Assembly (NCBI GenBank): GCA_037969155.1
Contig: JBBKWW010000177.1
Coordinates: forward strand, 1 to 21,238
DNA length: 21,238 nucleotides
Source of the DNA: JAYXXU01 sp037969155
GTDB taxonomy: Bacteria; Pseudomonadota; Gammaproteobacteria; Pseudomonadales; Moraxellaceae
Reading direction: 5' to 3'
In this document: positions 1 to 5,792 of the stretch, in pieces
How the letters are laid out: the number at the start of each line of letters is the position of its first letter
Numbering within the stretch: position 1 is the stretch's first letter
Made by a program: the position numbers and the translations under genes
Notes under the pieces: generated by a model
Database searches by the model: none
Told to the model about the DNA's origin: nothing
What the model saw: the letters and a program-made list of their open reading frames with translations, nothing else

Positions 1-345
1 GATCAGCCGCAGCAGATGATGGGCTTTTACACCTTGACCATGACGTTGTTGGATGTGTCGGCGTTGCCGGTCGCCTTGCAGAAAAAACACCAATCCGCGA
101 CTTCGGCGGGGTTAATTGCACGGTTGGCGGTGGATCGACGCTATCAGGGGCAAAAGTTGGGTGAGTGGTTGTTGGTGGATGCGTTGAAGAAGTTGTTAAA
201 GGCCAGTGATATGGTGGGTTTTCCGCTGGTGGTGGTGGATGCTAAAGACGGCGCAAAACCGTTTTATGAAAAATATGGGTTTACGGCCTTTGCCGATGAT
301 GCGCATAAGTTGTTTATGACGGTTGCGGATATTCGGGGTCTTTGA
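1..345 (+). CDS. GNAT-family N-acetyltransferase, TacT-like toxin (5' end missing)
   Basis: The reading frame is open from base 1 and ends at TGA 343-345; the first in-frame ATG is at 16, but the protein probably starts before the window because the N-terminal part of the GNAT fold is absent. The visible 114 residues include the acetyl-CoA-binding motif A (LAVDRRYQGQKLGEWLL, with the Q-G-x-x-L-G loop) and the C-terminal FYEKYGF strand-helix element typical of GNAT enzymes. The combination of LARLAVD-RYQG-LG-LL and a DAKD-xA-xxFYEKYGF ending resembles the TacT/AtaT class of toxins, which acetylate aminoacyl-tRNA and pair with a DUF1778/RHH antitoxin. Such an antitoxin would lie just upstream, outside the window, so the toxin role is an inference. 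An ordinary small-molecule or protein acetyltransferase is the alternative. The gene converges on a minus-strand pair ending at 457. Confidence 0.8.
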   Translation, partial: DQPQQMMGFYTLTMTLLDVSALPVALQKKHQSATSAGLIARLAVDRRYQGQKLGEWLLVDALKKLLKASDMVGFPLVVVDAKDGAKPFYEKYGFTAFADDAHKLFMTVADIRGL

Positions 346-407
346 TGGGGATTTAATGCCACATTTTACGGTGAAAAATGAAAAGCTCTAGCTGTGGGGT
401 TTGTTAA

Positions 408-442
408 GCACACCTTTAGATATGGTGTGCATAGCGCACCAT
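408..442. other. Two overlapping, mutually exclusive hairpins between convergent genes
   Basis: A perfect 7-bp stem joins GCACACC (408-414) with GGTGTGC (424-430). A second stem joins ATGGTG (422-427) with CACCAT (437-442), extended by a wobble pair and two G-C pairs around a three-base loop. The two structures share bases 422-430, so they cannot form together. They sit between the converging GNAT gene and the proline-rich microprotein. Neither is followed by a convincing U tract on either strand, so a terminator role is only a guess. Confidence 0.35.
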
Positions 443-456
443 ACACAAAAATCTTA

Positions 457-588
457 TTATTTTGATGTTGGAGGTGGAGGTGGTGGTGGAGGTGGACGAA
501 GGCTGCTAGGTGGTGGCGGGTTGACGTTCGCTCCGTTTGTACCACGTCCGCCTGATGGTGGTGGTGGGTTAGATGACTTCTTTGACAT
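457..588 (-). CDS. Proline-rich 43-residue microprotein, coupled to the DUF6338-like gene
   Basis: The minus strand reads ATG at 588-586 through 43 codons to TAA at 459-457. The product begins MSKKSSNPPPPSGG, has a second PPPP run at residues 24-27, then nine consecutive prolines at residues 32-40, and ends TSK. A clear Shine-Dalgarno sequence, GGGAG (599-595), lies six bases before the ATG, inside the last codons of the preceding gene, and only three bases separate that gene's TAA from this ATG. This is good evidence for a translated, coupled second cistron. The protein has no membrane segment or cysteine and should be unstructured, forming polyproline-II helix. Proline runs of this length normally stall ribosomes and need EF-P. 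I do not recognise a named family; it may bind or modulate its membrane-protein neighbour. The opposite-strand frame here reads as polyglycine and is a shadow. Confidence 0.7.
   Translation of the reverse strand: MSKKSSNPPPPSGGRGTNGANVNPPPPSSLRPPPPPPPPPTSK
469..495 (-). repeat. CCA/CCT proline-codon tract (nine codons)
   Basis: Nine consecutive codons of only CCA and CCT encode prolines 32-40 of the microprotein. The complementary plus strand is a GG-rich tract (GGA/GGT triplets). Low-complexity triplet runs of this kind can change length by slippage, so the proline number may vary between strains. Confidence 0.75.
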
Positions 589-591
589 ACG

Positions 592-1191
592 TTACTCCCA
601 TGTTCTTACCATAAACTCTACCATTTTCACTGCACTTGAAGGTATTAAAATATTTTCAACACCAGTGAGTAGATGTTCTTGGCCATCTTCTGTGAGCCAT
701 GATGCTTGCTGGAGCGAAAAATGACCCCTTTCAGGATTTGATGGCCATTCTTTAGGCCAGCCGTATAAACGTCGCCCATCTTCTAAGTGTAATACAACAT
801 AAGTTACCTTGTTAGAGAACTCACCATACCATTCTGACGGATAAGATGTCTCTTTGGATATTCCAGCCTTACGAATAATCGAGTGAAACTGATCATTGTT
901 AGCAAAATATGCAAACAAAAAACCGAGTATAGTTGCTATCACAACTGATACCACGAACTCTACATCTTTGCTCCATGAGCCAAGCACGATACAATCTGAC
1001 AAAAACATCATTGATTTTTTAGTAAAAAATACAAAAACTTGTGTTACGAGTGTAAATATTAAAGCCTGTACAACTCGTTCGAACTGGCTAGGCTTTGCAA
1101 AAGATGTGAAGCCATAGAAGACCCATGCGGCAAGAAAGCCAGGTAACAAATATTGAAAGAGCTTAATAAGATCTGATGCCAAGTCCTCCAT
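592..1191 (-). CDS. DUF6338-like membrane protein with C-terminal soluble domain
   Basis: The predicted protein is 199 residues. The ATG at 1191 is chosen because AGAGA lies eight bases upstream; a GTG at 1221 would add ten residues but lacks a good ribosome site. Three hydrophobic segments are visible: about 8-28 (LFQYLLPGFLAAWVFYGF), 39-57 and 76-97. A soluble cytoplasmic-type domain follows, with HLEDGRRLYGWPKEWPSNPE at about 135-154 and an ILIPSSAVKMVEF segment near the end. The pattern of N-terminal LPGFLAAWVFYG plus GRRLYGWPKEWP matches my recollection of the DUF6338 family, whose function is unknown; no search was possible. The gene is followed after three bases by the proline-rich microprotein. 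Stretches are clearly AT-rich: bases 1021-1080 contain 18 G or C out of 60, unlike nuo genes, suggesting recent acquisition. Confidence 0.8.
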   Translation of the reverse strand: MEDLASDLIKLFQYLLPGFLAAWVFYGFTSFAKPSQFERVVQALIFTLVTQVFVFFTKKSMMFLSDCIVLGSWSKDVEFVVSVVIATILGFLFAYFANNDQFHSIIRKAGISKETSYPSEWYGEFSNKVTYVVLHLEDGRRLYGWPKEWPSNPERGHFSLQQASWLTEDGQEHLLTGVENILIPSSAVKMVEFMVRTWE

Positions 1192-1228
1192 GACGCGTAT
1201 CTCTTTTCTCCAAATTTGCACCGATCTT

Positions 1229-1258
1229 ATAGTATCCCAAAAAACAAAAACAGCCCAA
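1229..1258 (-). promoter_or_regulatory. Candidate promoter for the DUF6338-like/microprotein pair
   Basis: On the minus strand TTGGGC (1258-1253) and TACTAT (1234-1229) are separated by 18 bases, matching sigma-70 boxes at about three and four of six positions. A start a few bases downstream would give a leader of roughly 30 bases before the ATG at 1191. The boxes overlap the terminator of the upstream acyl-CoA dehydrogenase. The match is weak. Confidence 0.3.
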
Positions 1259-1272
1259 TCAGGACTGTTTTT
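1239..1272 (-). terminator. Rho-independent terminator of the acyl-CoA dehydrogenase gene
   Basis: Reading the minus strand, an 11-bp stem (AAAAACAGTCC with GGGCTGTTTTT, one G-U pair) closes a five-base loop and runs into TTTTTGTTTTTT. It begins 25 bases after the TAA of the dehydrogenase at 1297. Stem, loop size and U tract are textbook for intrinsic termination. The A-run on the other side of the stem could also support termination on the plus strand, but no plus-strand gene is nearby. Confidence 0.85.
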
Positions 1273-1296
1273 GCAATACAGTTTGGGTTCTAGCGA

Positions 1297-2469
1297 TTAC
1301 AGACCCCGAGCAATCAACTCTTTCATAATCTCATTGGTACCGGCATAGATCCGATGCGCACGGTTATCCACATAGGCGCGGGCGACGGGGTATTCCATCA
1401 TAAAGCCATAGCCGCCATGCAACTGCACACACTCATCAGTGATCTCATTGACCATATCCGATAGCCAATACTTGGCAGCGGCAGCCGCTTCAATACACAG
1501 ATTGCCTTCGATTTGCTGCTGCATACAGCGGTCGGCATAGGCACGACCGATATCGATTTTGGTACGAATCTCGGCTAGCTTAAAGCGAGTGTTTTGGAAG
1601 GCTGCAATCGGCTTACCAAACGCCTTGCGGTCTTTGGTGTATTGCACGGTGTGCGCAAACACCACTTCAGCACCTGCTTGTGACATCAGACCGACCATCA
1701 GACGTTCCCAAGCCAGTTCTTTCATCAGCATCATAAAGCCCATGCCTTCCATACCAAGCAAGTTGGCTTTCGGCACACGCACGTTATCAAAGAACAGTTC
1801 GCAGGTATCTTGGCCATGCATGCCGATTTTTTTCAGTGGTTTGCCTTTGCTAAAGCCTTCGGCATGTGCGTCCATGATGATCAAGGAGATGTTGGCCGCG
1901 CCTTTATCACTATTACCTGTTTTGACCGCAACCACGGCCATATCACACAGATAGCCGTTGGTAATGAAGATCTTAGAGCCGTTGACGATATAGTCATCGC
2001 CATCCGCCACCGCCGTAGTACGGATTGCTTGTAGGTCGGAACCGGTGCCGGGTTCAGTCATGGCAATCGCACTGACCACCTCACCGGTTGCCATTTTCGG
2101 TAGCCAAGCCATTTTTTGTGCTGGGTTGCCGAAGTTTAAAATATAGTTGGCGACGATGTCCGAGTGCAGCGCAAACCCTGAGGCCGAATCTAGTGCATAG
2201 GCCTGTTCTTCCATCAAAATCGCACTATATAAGCGATCCACGCCGCTACCGCCAAACTCCTCTGGCATGGTCGCGCATAACAAGCCGAGCTCACCCGCTT
2301 TGTTCCACAGGCTGCGGTCGAGATGTTGTTGTTCTGCCCATTTTTCATGAAATGGGGCGATTTCTGTTTCAAAAAAACGCCGTGCAGTATCTCGAAAGGC
2401 TTCGTGTTCGGCGCTGTACAGTTGGCGCGGAATCATTGGTGGCAGTGGGCGGATCAGATTGGCGCTCAT
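1297..2469 (-). CDS. Acyl-CoA dehydrogenase, long-chain/isovaleryl-like subgroup
   Basis: This 390-residue flavoenzyme would oxidise an acyl-CoA to the trans-2-enoyl-CoA and pass electrons to ETF, in fatty-acid or branched-acid catabolism. The ATG at 2469 is preferred because AGGA lies eight bases upstream; the frame stays open to 2502. Family signatures are intact: AMTEPGTGSD at about 136-145 and QLHGGYGFMMEYPVARAYVD at about 349-368. The C-terminal motif reads IYAGTNEIMKELIAR, so the glutamate of the YEGT motif that is the base in medium- and short-chain enzymes is alanine here. A glutamate at about residue 255 in LAWERLMVG matches the helix-G base of long-chain and isovaleryl-CoA dehydrogenases. 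The substrate cannot be set from sequence alone. It is monocistronic with its own terminator. Confidence 0.93.
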   Translation of the reverse strand: MSANLIRPLPPMIPRQLYSAEHEAFRDTARRFFETEIAPFHEKWAEQQHLDRSLWNKAGELGLLCATMPEEFGGSGVDRLYSAILMEEQAYALDSASGFALHSDIVANYILNFGNPAQKMAWLPKMATGEVVSAIAMTEPGTGSDLQAIRTTAVADGDDYIVNGSKIFITNGYLCDMAVVAVKTGNSDKGAANISLIIMDAHAEGFSKGKPLKKIGMHGQDTCELFFDNVRVPKANLLGMEGMGFMMLMKELAWERLMVGLMSQAGAEVVFAHTVQYTKDRKAFGKPIAAFQNTRFKLAEIRTKIDIGRAYADRCMQQQIEGNLCIEAAAAAKYWLSDMVNEITDECVQLHGGYGFMMEYPVARAYVDNRAHRIYAGTNEIMKELIARGL

Positions 2470-2581
2470 GAGTACATTCCTGTAAAAGGTGAAAAACAGC
2501 AACGTCGCAATTGCTAGGGCTGCTGTGTCATGCCCTTAGTGAAACGGATTGAGTACGGGCTCACAATGTGCTTTGCTGCCA

Positions 2582-2613
2582 ATTGAGTCAAAATAGAGAG
2601 CGTTTTGGTCAAT
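2582..2613. promoter_or_regulatory. Inverted repeat, candidate operator in the divergent intergenic region
   Basis: ATTGAGTCAAAA (2582-2593) and TTTTGGTCAAT (2603-2613) form a near-perfect inverted repeat with half-site ATTGA-(1 or 2 bases)-CAAAA and a nine-base spacer. On the minus strand each half carries a TTGAC hexamer (TTGACC, TTGACT) resembling a -35 box for the dehydrogenase gene. The position between two divergent genes, 2503-2707, fits a regulator site for either. The regulator is unknown; a TetR-type fatty-acid regulator is one guess. Confidence 0.4.
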
Positions 2614-2707
2614 TTTACGGAACAAACCTGCTGCAAAACGGCTTATGCGTGCTAGGATTTAATCAGAACAGACTTTGCTGTCGATGCTAAAAAGCCAAGG
2701 TGAGTAC

Positions 2708-3124
2708 ATGGAGTCGATCTGGTCGGAACTGCCCGCACTTGAATATTTAAGCCGTTATTTAATGTATTTGCTCAGTGGCGTGCTGCTGCTCATAGGCTTC
2801 GCGCAAGTGTACGTGCGCTTTACGCCCTACAATGAACTGGCGTTGATTCGGGCGGGTCATCTGGCGGCGGCGTTGAGTTTTGGCGGGGCGTTATTGGGTT
2901 TTGCGCTGACGCTCGCTTCTAGTGCTGTTTTTAATGCCAGTGTGGTGGCGTATTGGGGCTGGGCACTGCTGGCAATGCTGGTGCAGTTGATTGCTTATTT
3001 GGCGATGACACGGATTATTCCTGATCTACACGATGCACTAGAGGCCAATAATGTGGCGGTTGGTGCGTTTTTGGGTGCGGTATCGTTAACCATCGGCATT
3101 ATCAATGCCGCTTGCTTATCCTAA
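2708..3124 (+). CDS. DUF350 family integral membrane protein (YjfL-like)
   Basis: The 138-residue protein starts at ATG 2708, seven bases after AAGG; in-frame TTG 2675 and ATG 2684 lack a ribosome site. It has four hydrophobic segments arranged as two similar pairs: each half has a long helix, a charged loop, then a Gly/Ala-rich SFGGALLGFAL-like helix (first half LIRAGHLAAALSFGGALLGF; second half EANNVAVGAFLGAVSL followed by GIINAACLS). This internal duplication and the motifs are characteristic of DUF350, the family of E. coli YjfL. The molecular function is not established. It opens a plus-strand cassette with the SPFH gene 29 bases downstream, suggesting a shared transcript. A TTTAAT at 2658-2663 resembles a -10 box, but no matching -35 is visible. 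Confidence 0.88.
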   Translation: MESIWSELPALEYLSRYLMYLLSGVLLLIGFAQVYVRFTPYNELALIRAGHLAAALSFGGALLGFALTLASSAVFNASVVAYWGWALLAMLVQLIAYLAMTRIIPDLHDALEANNVAVGAFLGAVSLTIGIINAACLS

Positions 3125-3153
3125 TCTGAATTCAATTTAAGAGGTTGTTGCTC

Positions 3154-4167
3154 ATGGTCATGTCATTTTTGCGTAAACAGTTTATTGATGTCATTGAATG
3201 GGATACGCAGTCAGATGATGTGCTGATGTGGCGCTATCCGATGCAAGATAATGAGATCCAGAACGGCGCTAAGCTCACGGTGCGGGATGGGCAATACGCG
3301 GTGTTCGTTAATGAAGGCCAAGTTGCGGATGTGTTTGGCGCGGGCTTATATACCTTGAGTACACAAACCCTGCCGCTGCTGACCAATCTAAAAAACTGGG
3401 ACAAACTATTTGCTTCTCCGTTTAAGTCTGATGTGCTGTTTTTTAGCACCCGTTTGCAGTTGGGTCGTAAGTGGGGCACACCACAGCCGATTACCATTCG
3501 GGACAGTGACTTTGGTATGGTGCGGCTGCGCGCGTTTGGCATGTACTCATATCAGTTGGCTGATCCTGCGCTGATGTATAAAGAGCTGACTGGCGCCAAT
3601 CCGAGCTATAGCACTGAACAGCTTGAGCCGCAGTTGCGTAATTTGATTGTGGCCAATATCAGCAGTGCGATTGCCGCCAGTCAGATTCCGTTTTTGGATT
3701 TGGCGGCCAATCAAGGCGTGATGGGTGATCAGATTAAGCAAGTGATGACGCCGTTGTTTGCCCGTTATGGTCTGAAACTCGATCAGTTTGTCGTCGAAAA
3801 TATTTCGCTGCCAGAGGAGCTGCAAAAAGCCATTGATCGGCGTATTTCGATGGGCATGATGGGCGATCTGAACCAATACATGAAATACCAAACCGCTGAG
3901 GCGATTCCTCTGGCGGCTCAAAATGAAGGTGGCTTGGCGGGTATTGGTGCGGGTTTGGCGGCGGGCATGAACATGGGTCACATGATGAGTGGTGCAATGG
4001 CGGGTGTAGCGACTCAGCCCGCGACCCCCACACCAGCTGCTGCACCCGCCACGCCTGATCCTGCGGCACGGTTGACGCAACTGAAAGCGCTACTCGATCA
4101 AGGACTGATTACCCAAGCCGACTATGATCAGACCAAAGCCGAAGTTCTGAAGCAGTTGTTGGGATAA
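3154..4167 (+). CDS. SPFH/band-7 domain protein with C-terminal SHOCT-like motif
   Basis: The predicted protein is 337 residues. ATG 3154 is chosen because AAGAGG lies nine bases upstream; ATG 3160 is the alternative. The N-terminus (FIDVIEWDTQSDDVLMWRYP) and the block VRDGQYAVFVNEGQVADVFGAGLYTL at about 44-69 are typical of the SPFH group often annotated as virion core protein or YdjI-like. The SPFH domain runs to about residue 235. There is no N-terminal membrane helix, so membrane contact may be peripheral or through partners. A Gly/Met/Ala-rich linker (258-286) and a Pro/Ala linker (288-303) lead to RLTQLKALLDQGLITQADYDQTKAEVL at the C-terminus, a SHOCT-like oligomerisation or targeting motif. 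SPFH proteins scaffold membrane microdomains. The neighbours support a membrane-associated complex. Confidence 0.87.
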   Translation: MVMSFLRKQFIDVIEWDTQSDDVLMWRYPMQDNEIQNGAKLTVRDGQYAVFVNEGQVADVFGAGLYTLSTQTLPLLTNLKNWDKLFASPFKSDVLFFSTRLQLGRKWGTPQPITIRDSDFGMVRLRAFGMYSYQLADPALMYKELTGANPSYSTEQLEPQLRNLIVANISSAIAASQIPFLDLAANQGVMGDQIKQVMTPLFARYGLKLDQFVVENISLPEELQKAIDRRISMGMMGDLNQYMKYQTAEAIPLAAQNEGGLAGIGAGLAAGMNMGHMMSGAMAGVATQPATPTPAAAPATPDPAARLTQLKALLDQGLITQADYDQTKAEVLKQLLG

Positions 4168-4172
4168 GGCGC

Positions 4173-5639
4173 ATGGGAGCCGCTGCGCTGGTATTTACGG
4201 CTGCTTGTCCAAGTTGTGGTGCACCAGTGCCCTTTCGTTCTGCTGCTTCGGTGTTGGCGGTTTGTGAGTATTGCCAGACCAGCGTGCTGCGTGCTGCGGA
4301 CAGTGTGCGTGAGCAAGGCAAAATGTCTGCGGTACTGGAGGATTACTCACCGCTGCAACTCGGCAGTAGTGGGGTGCTGGCGGGTTTGGCGTTTAGCTTG
4401 ATCGGTCGTATTCAGCTCAAATACAGTGATGGTCTGTGGAACGAGTGGTATCTGCTGTTTGATGATGGCAGTACTGGCTGGTTATCGGACGCATCGGGTC
4501 AGTACACGCTGACTCGGCCAGTCGGTAACGTGCCGACTGCGCCACCTTTTGATGAGCTCAGTGTCAATAAGCCGATTTTTTATAAAGGTCGTGATTATCG
4601 GGTCACCGATGTGCGCACCGCAGATTGTGTCGGCGGGCAAGGCGAGTTGCCGTTTGTGGTCGGGCAAGGTTGGCAAACTAAAGTCGCCGATCTGCGTAAA
4701 GCTGAGCTGTTCTTGACCTTGGATTACAGCGAAGGGCCGTTGCCACAGGGCTTTGAAGGGGATGCCTATGCACTGGCTGATCTGAATATGCAATTGTTGC
4801 GTGATCCCGATCAGATCGTGGCCAGTGCCGGCCAAGTGCGTGGCCAAATGACCAGCCTGTCTTGCCCGAACTGTGGCAGTGCAGTGCCGTATGTGGCTGG
4901 CGTGGCGGAGCATTTGATCTGTCCTGCCTGTCGCGCTGAGGTCGCGCTGACGGGCGATACCGCGACGGTTTTGGCGACTCATCAAAAAATTCTGTCGATC
5001 AAAACCTTACTCGAACTCGGCGACAAAGCGACCATTGAACAGCAAGATTATGTGGTGTTAGGCATTGCACAAATGAACGAAGTCGGTGAGCCCACGTTGT
5101 GGCTAGAGTATTTGTTGTATAGCGTGCAAGCGGGCTTTATGTGGCTGGTCGATGAAGGGCGTGGCAACTGGACTCAGGTCAAAGTCTTAAACAGCCTGCC
5201 GACCCAAACCGGCAGTAGTGTGCGTTGGCACGATAAGCTGTGGCGTGCTGAATACACCTATCAAAGCAAAGTGATGTATGCCATTGGTGCATTTAATTGG
5301 CGAGTCAAAATCAATGATGTGACGACGCTACAAAGCTTTAAAAACGGCCAACAAACGCTAACCGCCGAAAGCAATGCCAATGAAATGACATGGAGTTGGG
5401 CGCAGCCGGTCAGTGATGCACGTGTGCGGGAGTGGTTTGGTAAGCCTGCTGCGACGGGTAGCGTGCTACAAGATTCAGCCAGTGCAGGTCAACACCAGAA
5501 GATTTTTAAATGGTCGGCGATTGTACTGTGGGTGATTAATCTGCCATTGGTGCTATTCGGCAGTGGCAGCTTTGTCCTGTTGATCGTGGCGACGGTGGGA
5601 TTATTTGTGGTGTCACTGATGGCACAAAAGGGGCAATAA
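4173..5639 (+). CDS. Tandem zinc-ribbon/DUF4178 protein with two C-terminal membrane helices
   Basis: This 488-residue protein starts five bases after the SPFH stop codon, with AAGG overlapping that stop. It is visibly duplicated. A zinc ribbon (C12-x2-C15 and C31-x2-C34) is followed by a beta-rich DUF4178-like module at about 60-210 (FSLIGRIQLKYSDGLWNEWY, LLFDDGSTGWL). A second ribbon (C231, C234, C250, C253) is followed by a second module at about 275-420 (DYVVLGIAQ, WLEYLLY, FMWLVDEGRGNW). Two hydrophobic helices, about 446-463 and 465-483, anchor the C-terminus. DUF4178 function is unknown; bacterial clusters often place it with DUF350 and sometimes with spermidine synthase, which is not seen here. 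The arrangement suggests a cytoplasmic sensor or scaffold tethered to the membrane near the SPFH protein. Confidence 0.85.
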   Translation: MGAAALVFTAACPSCGAPVPFRSAASVLAVCEYCQTSVLRAADSVREQGKMSAVLEDYSPLQLGSSGVLAGLAFSLIGRIQLKYSDGLWNEWYLLFDDGSTGWLSDASGQYTLTRPVGNVPTAPPFDELSVNKPIFYKGRDYRVTDVRTADCVGGQGELPFVVGQGWQTKVADLRKAELFLTLDYSEGPLPQGFEGDAYALADLNMQLLRDPDQIVASAGQVRGQMTSLSCPNCGSAVPYVAGVAEHLICPACRAEVALTGDTATVLATHQKILSIKTLLELGDKATIEQQDYVVLGIAQMNEVGEPTLWLEYLLYSVQAGFMWLVDEGRGNWTQVKVLNSLPTQTGSSVRWHDKLWRAEYTYQSKVMYAIGAFNWRVKINDVTTLQSFKNGQQTLTAESNANEMTWSWAQPVSDARVREWFGKPAATGSVLQDSASAGQHQKIFKWSAIVLWVINLPLVLFGSGSFVLLIVATVGLFVVSLMAQKGQ

Positions 5640-5792
5640 ATGCCGATGATCAAGCATGTGACGTGGGCGAGTATGGTGGTGCTACTGACCACGTGTATGA
5701 ATCTGTCCCCCTCAACAGCAACCACCGCAAGTCATCGTGGCAGCGCGACTTATATCAATACGGGCGGCTGGTCATCGGGCGGGCATAAATAG
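5640..5792 (+). CDS. Small Gly/Ser-rich protein, possible lipoprotein (50 residues)
   Basis: ATG 5640-5642 directly follows the TAA of the DUF4178-like gene (5637-5639), and the frame runs 50 codons to TAG 5790-5792. The N-terminus is a short signal-like segment (MPMIKHVTWASMVVLLTTC) with a basic start, a hydrophobic core and a cysteine at residue 19. LTTC is a poor lipobox because threonine is at -1, so lipidation is uncertain. The rest is polar and ends in NTGGWSSGGHK, a Gly/Ser tail with terminal His-Lys. No independent strong ribosome site is seen beyond the abutting stop codon, so translational coupling is likely. I do not recognise a named family. Its position as the last gene of the cassette suggests it works with the SPFH and DUF4178 proteins at the envelope. 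Confidence 0.6.
   Translation: MPMIKHVTWASMVVLLTTCMNLSPSTATTASHRGSATYINTGGWSSGGHK

Noticed and set aside
401..724. Plus-strand frame with long glycine runs
   Set aside because: It is the mirror of the proline-codon tract and the 3' end of the DUF6338-like gene on the other strand; it has no convincing ribosome site or family similarity.
1192..1221. GTG start for the DUF6338-like gene
   Set aside because: It adds MQIWRKEIRV but lies at the predicted transcription start and lacks a Shine-Dalgarno sequence, whereas ATG 1191 has AGAGA eight bases upstream.
3094..3110. Perfect 7-bp triloop hairpin near the end of the DUF350 gene
   Set aside because: It falls in codons for the conserved GIINA segment and has no U tract, so it is probably coincidental.
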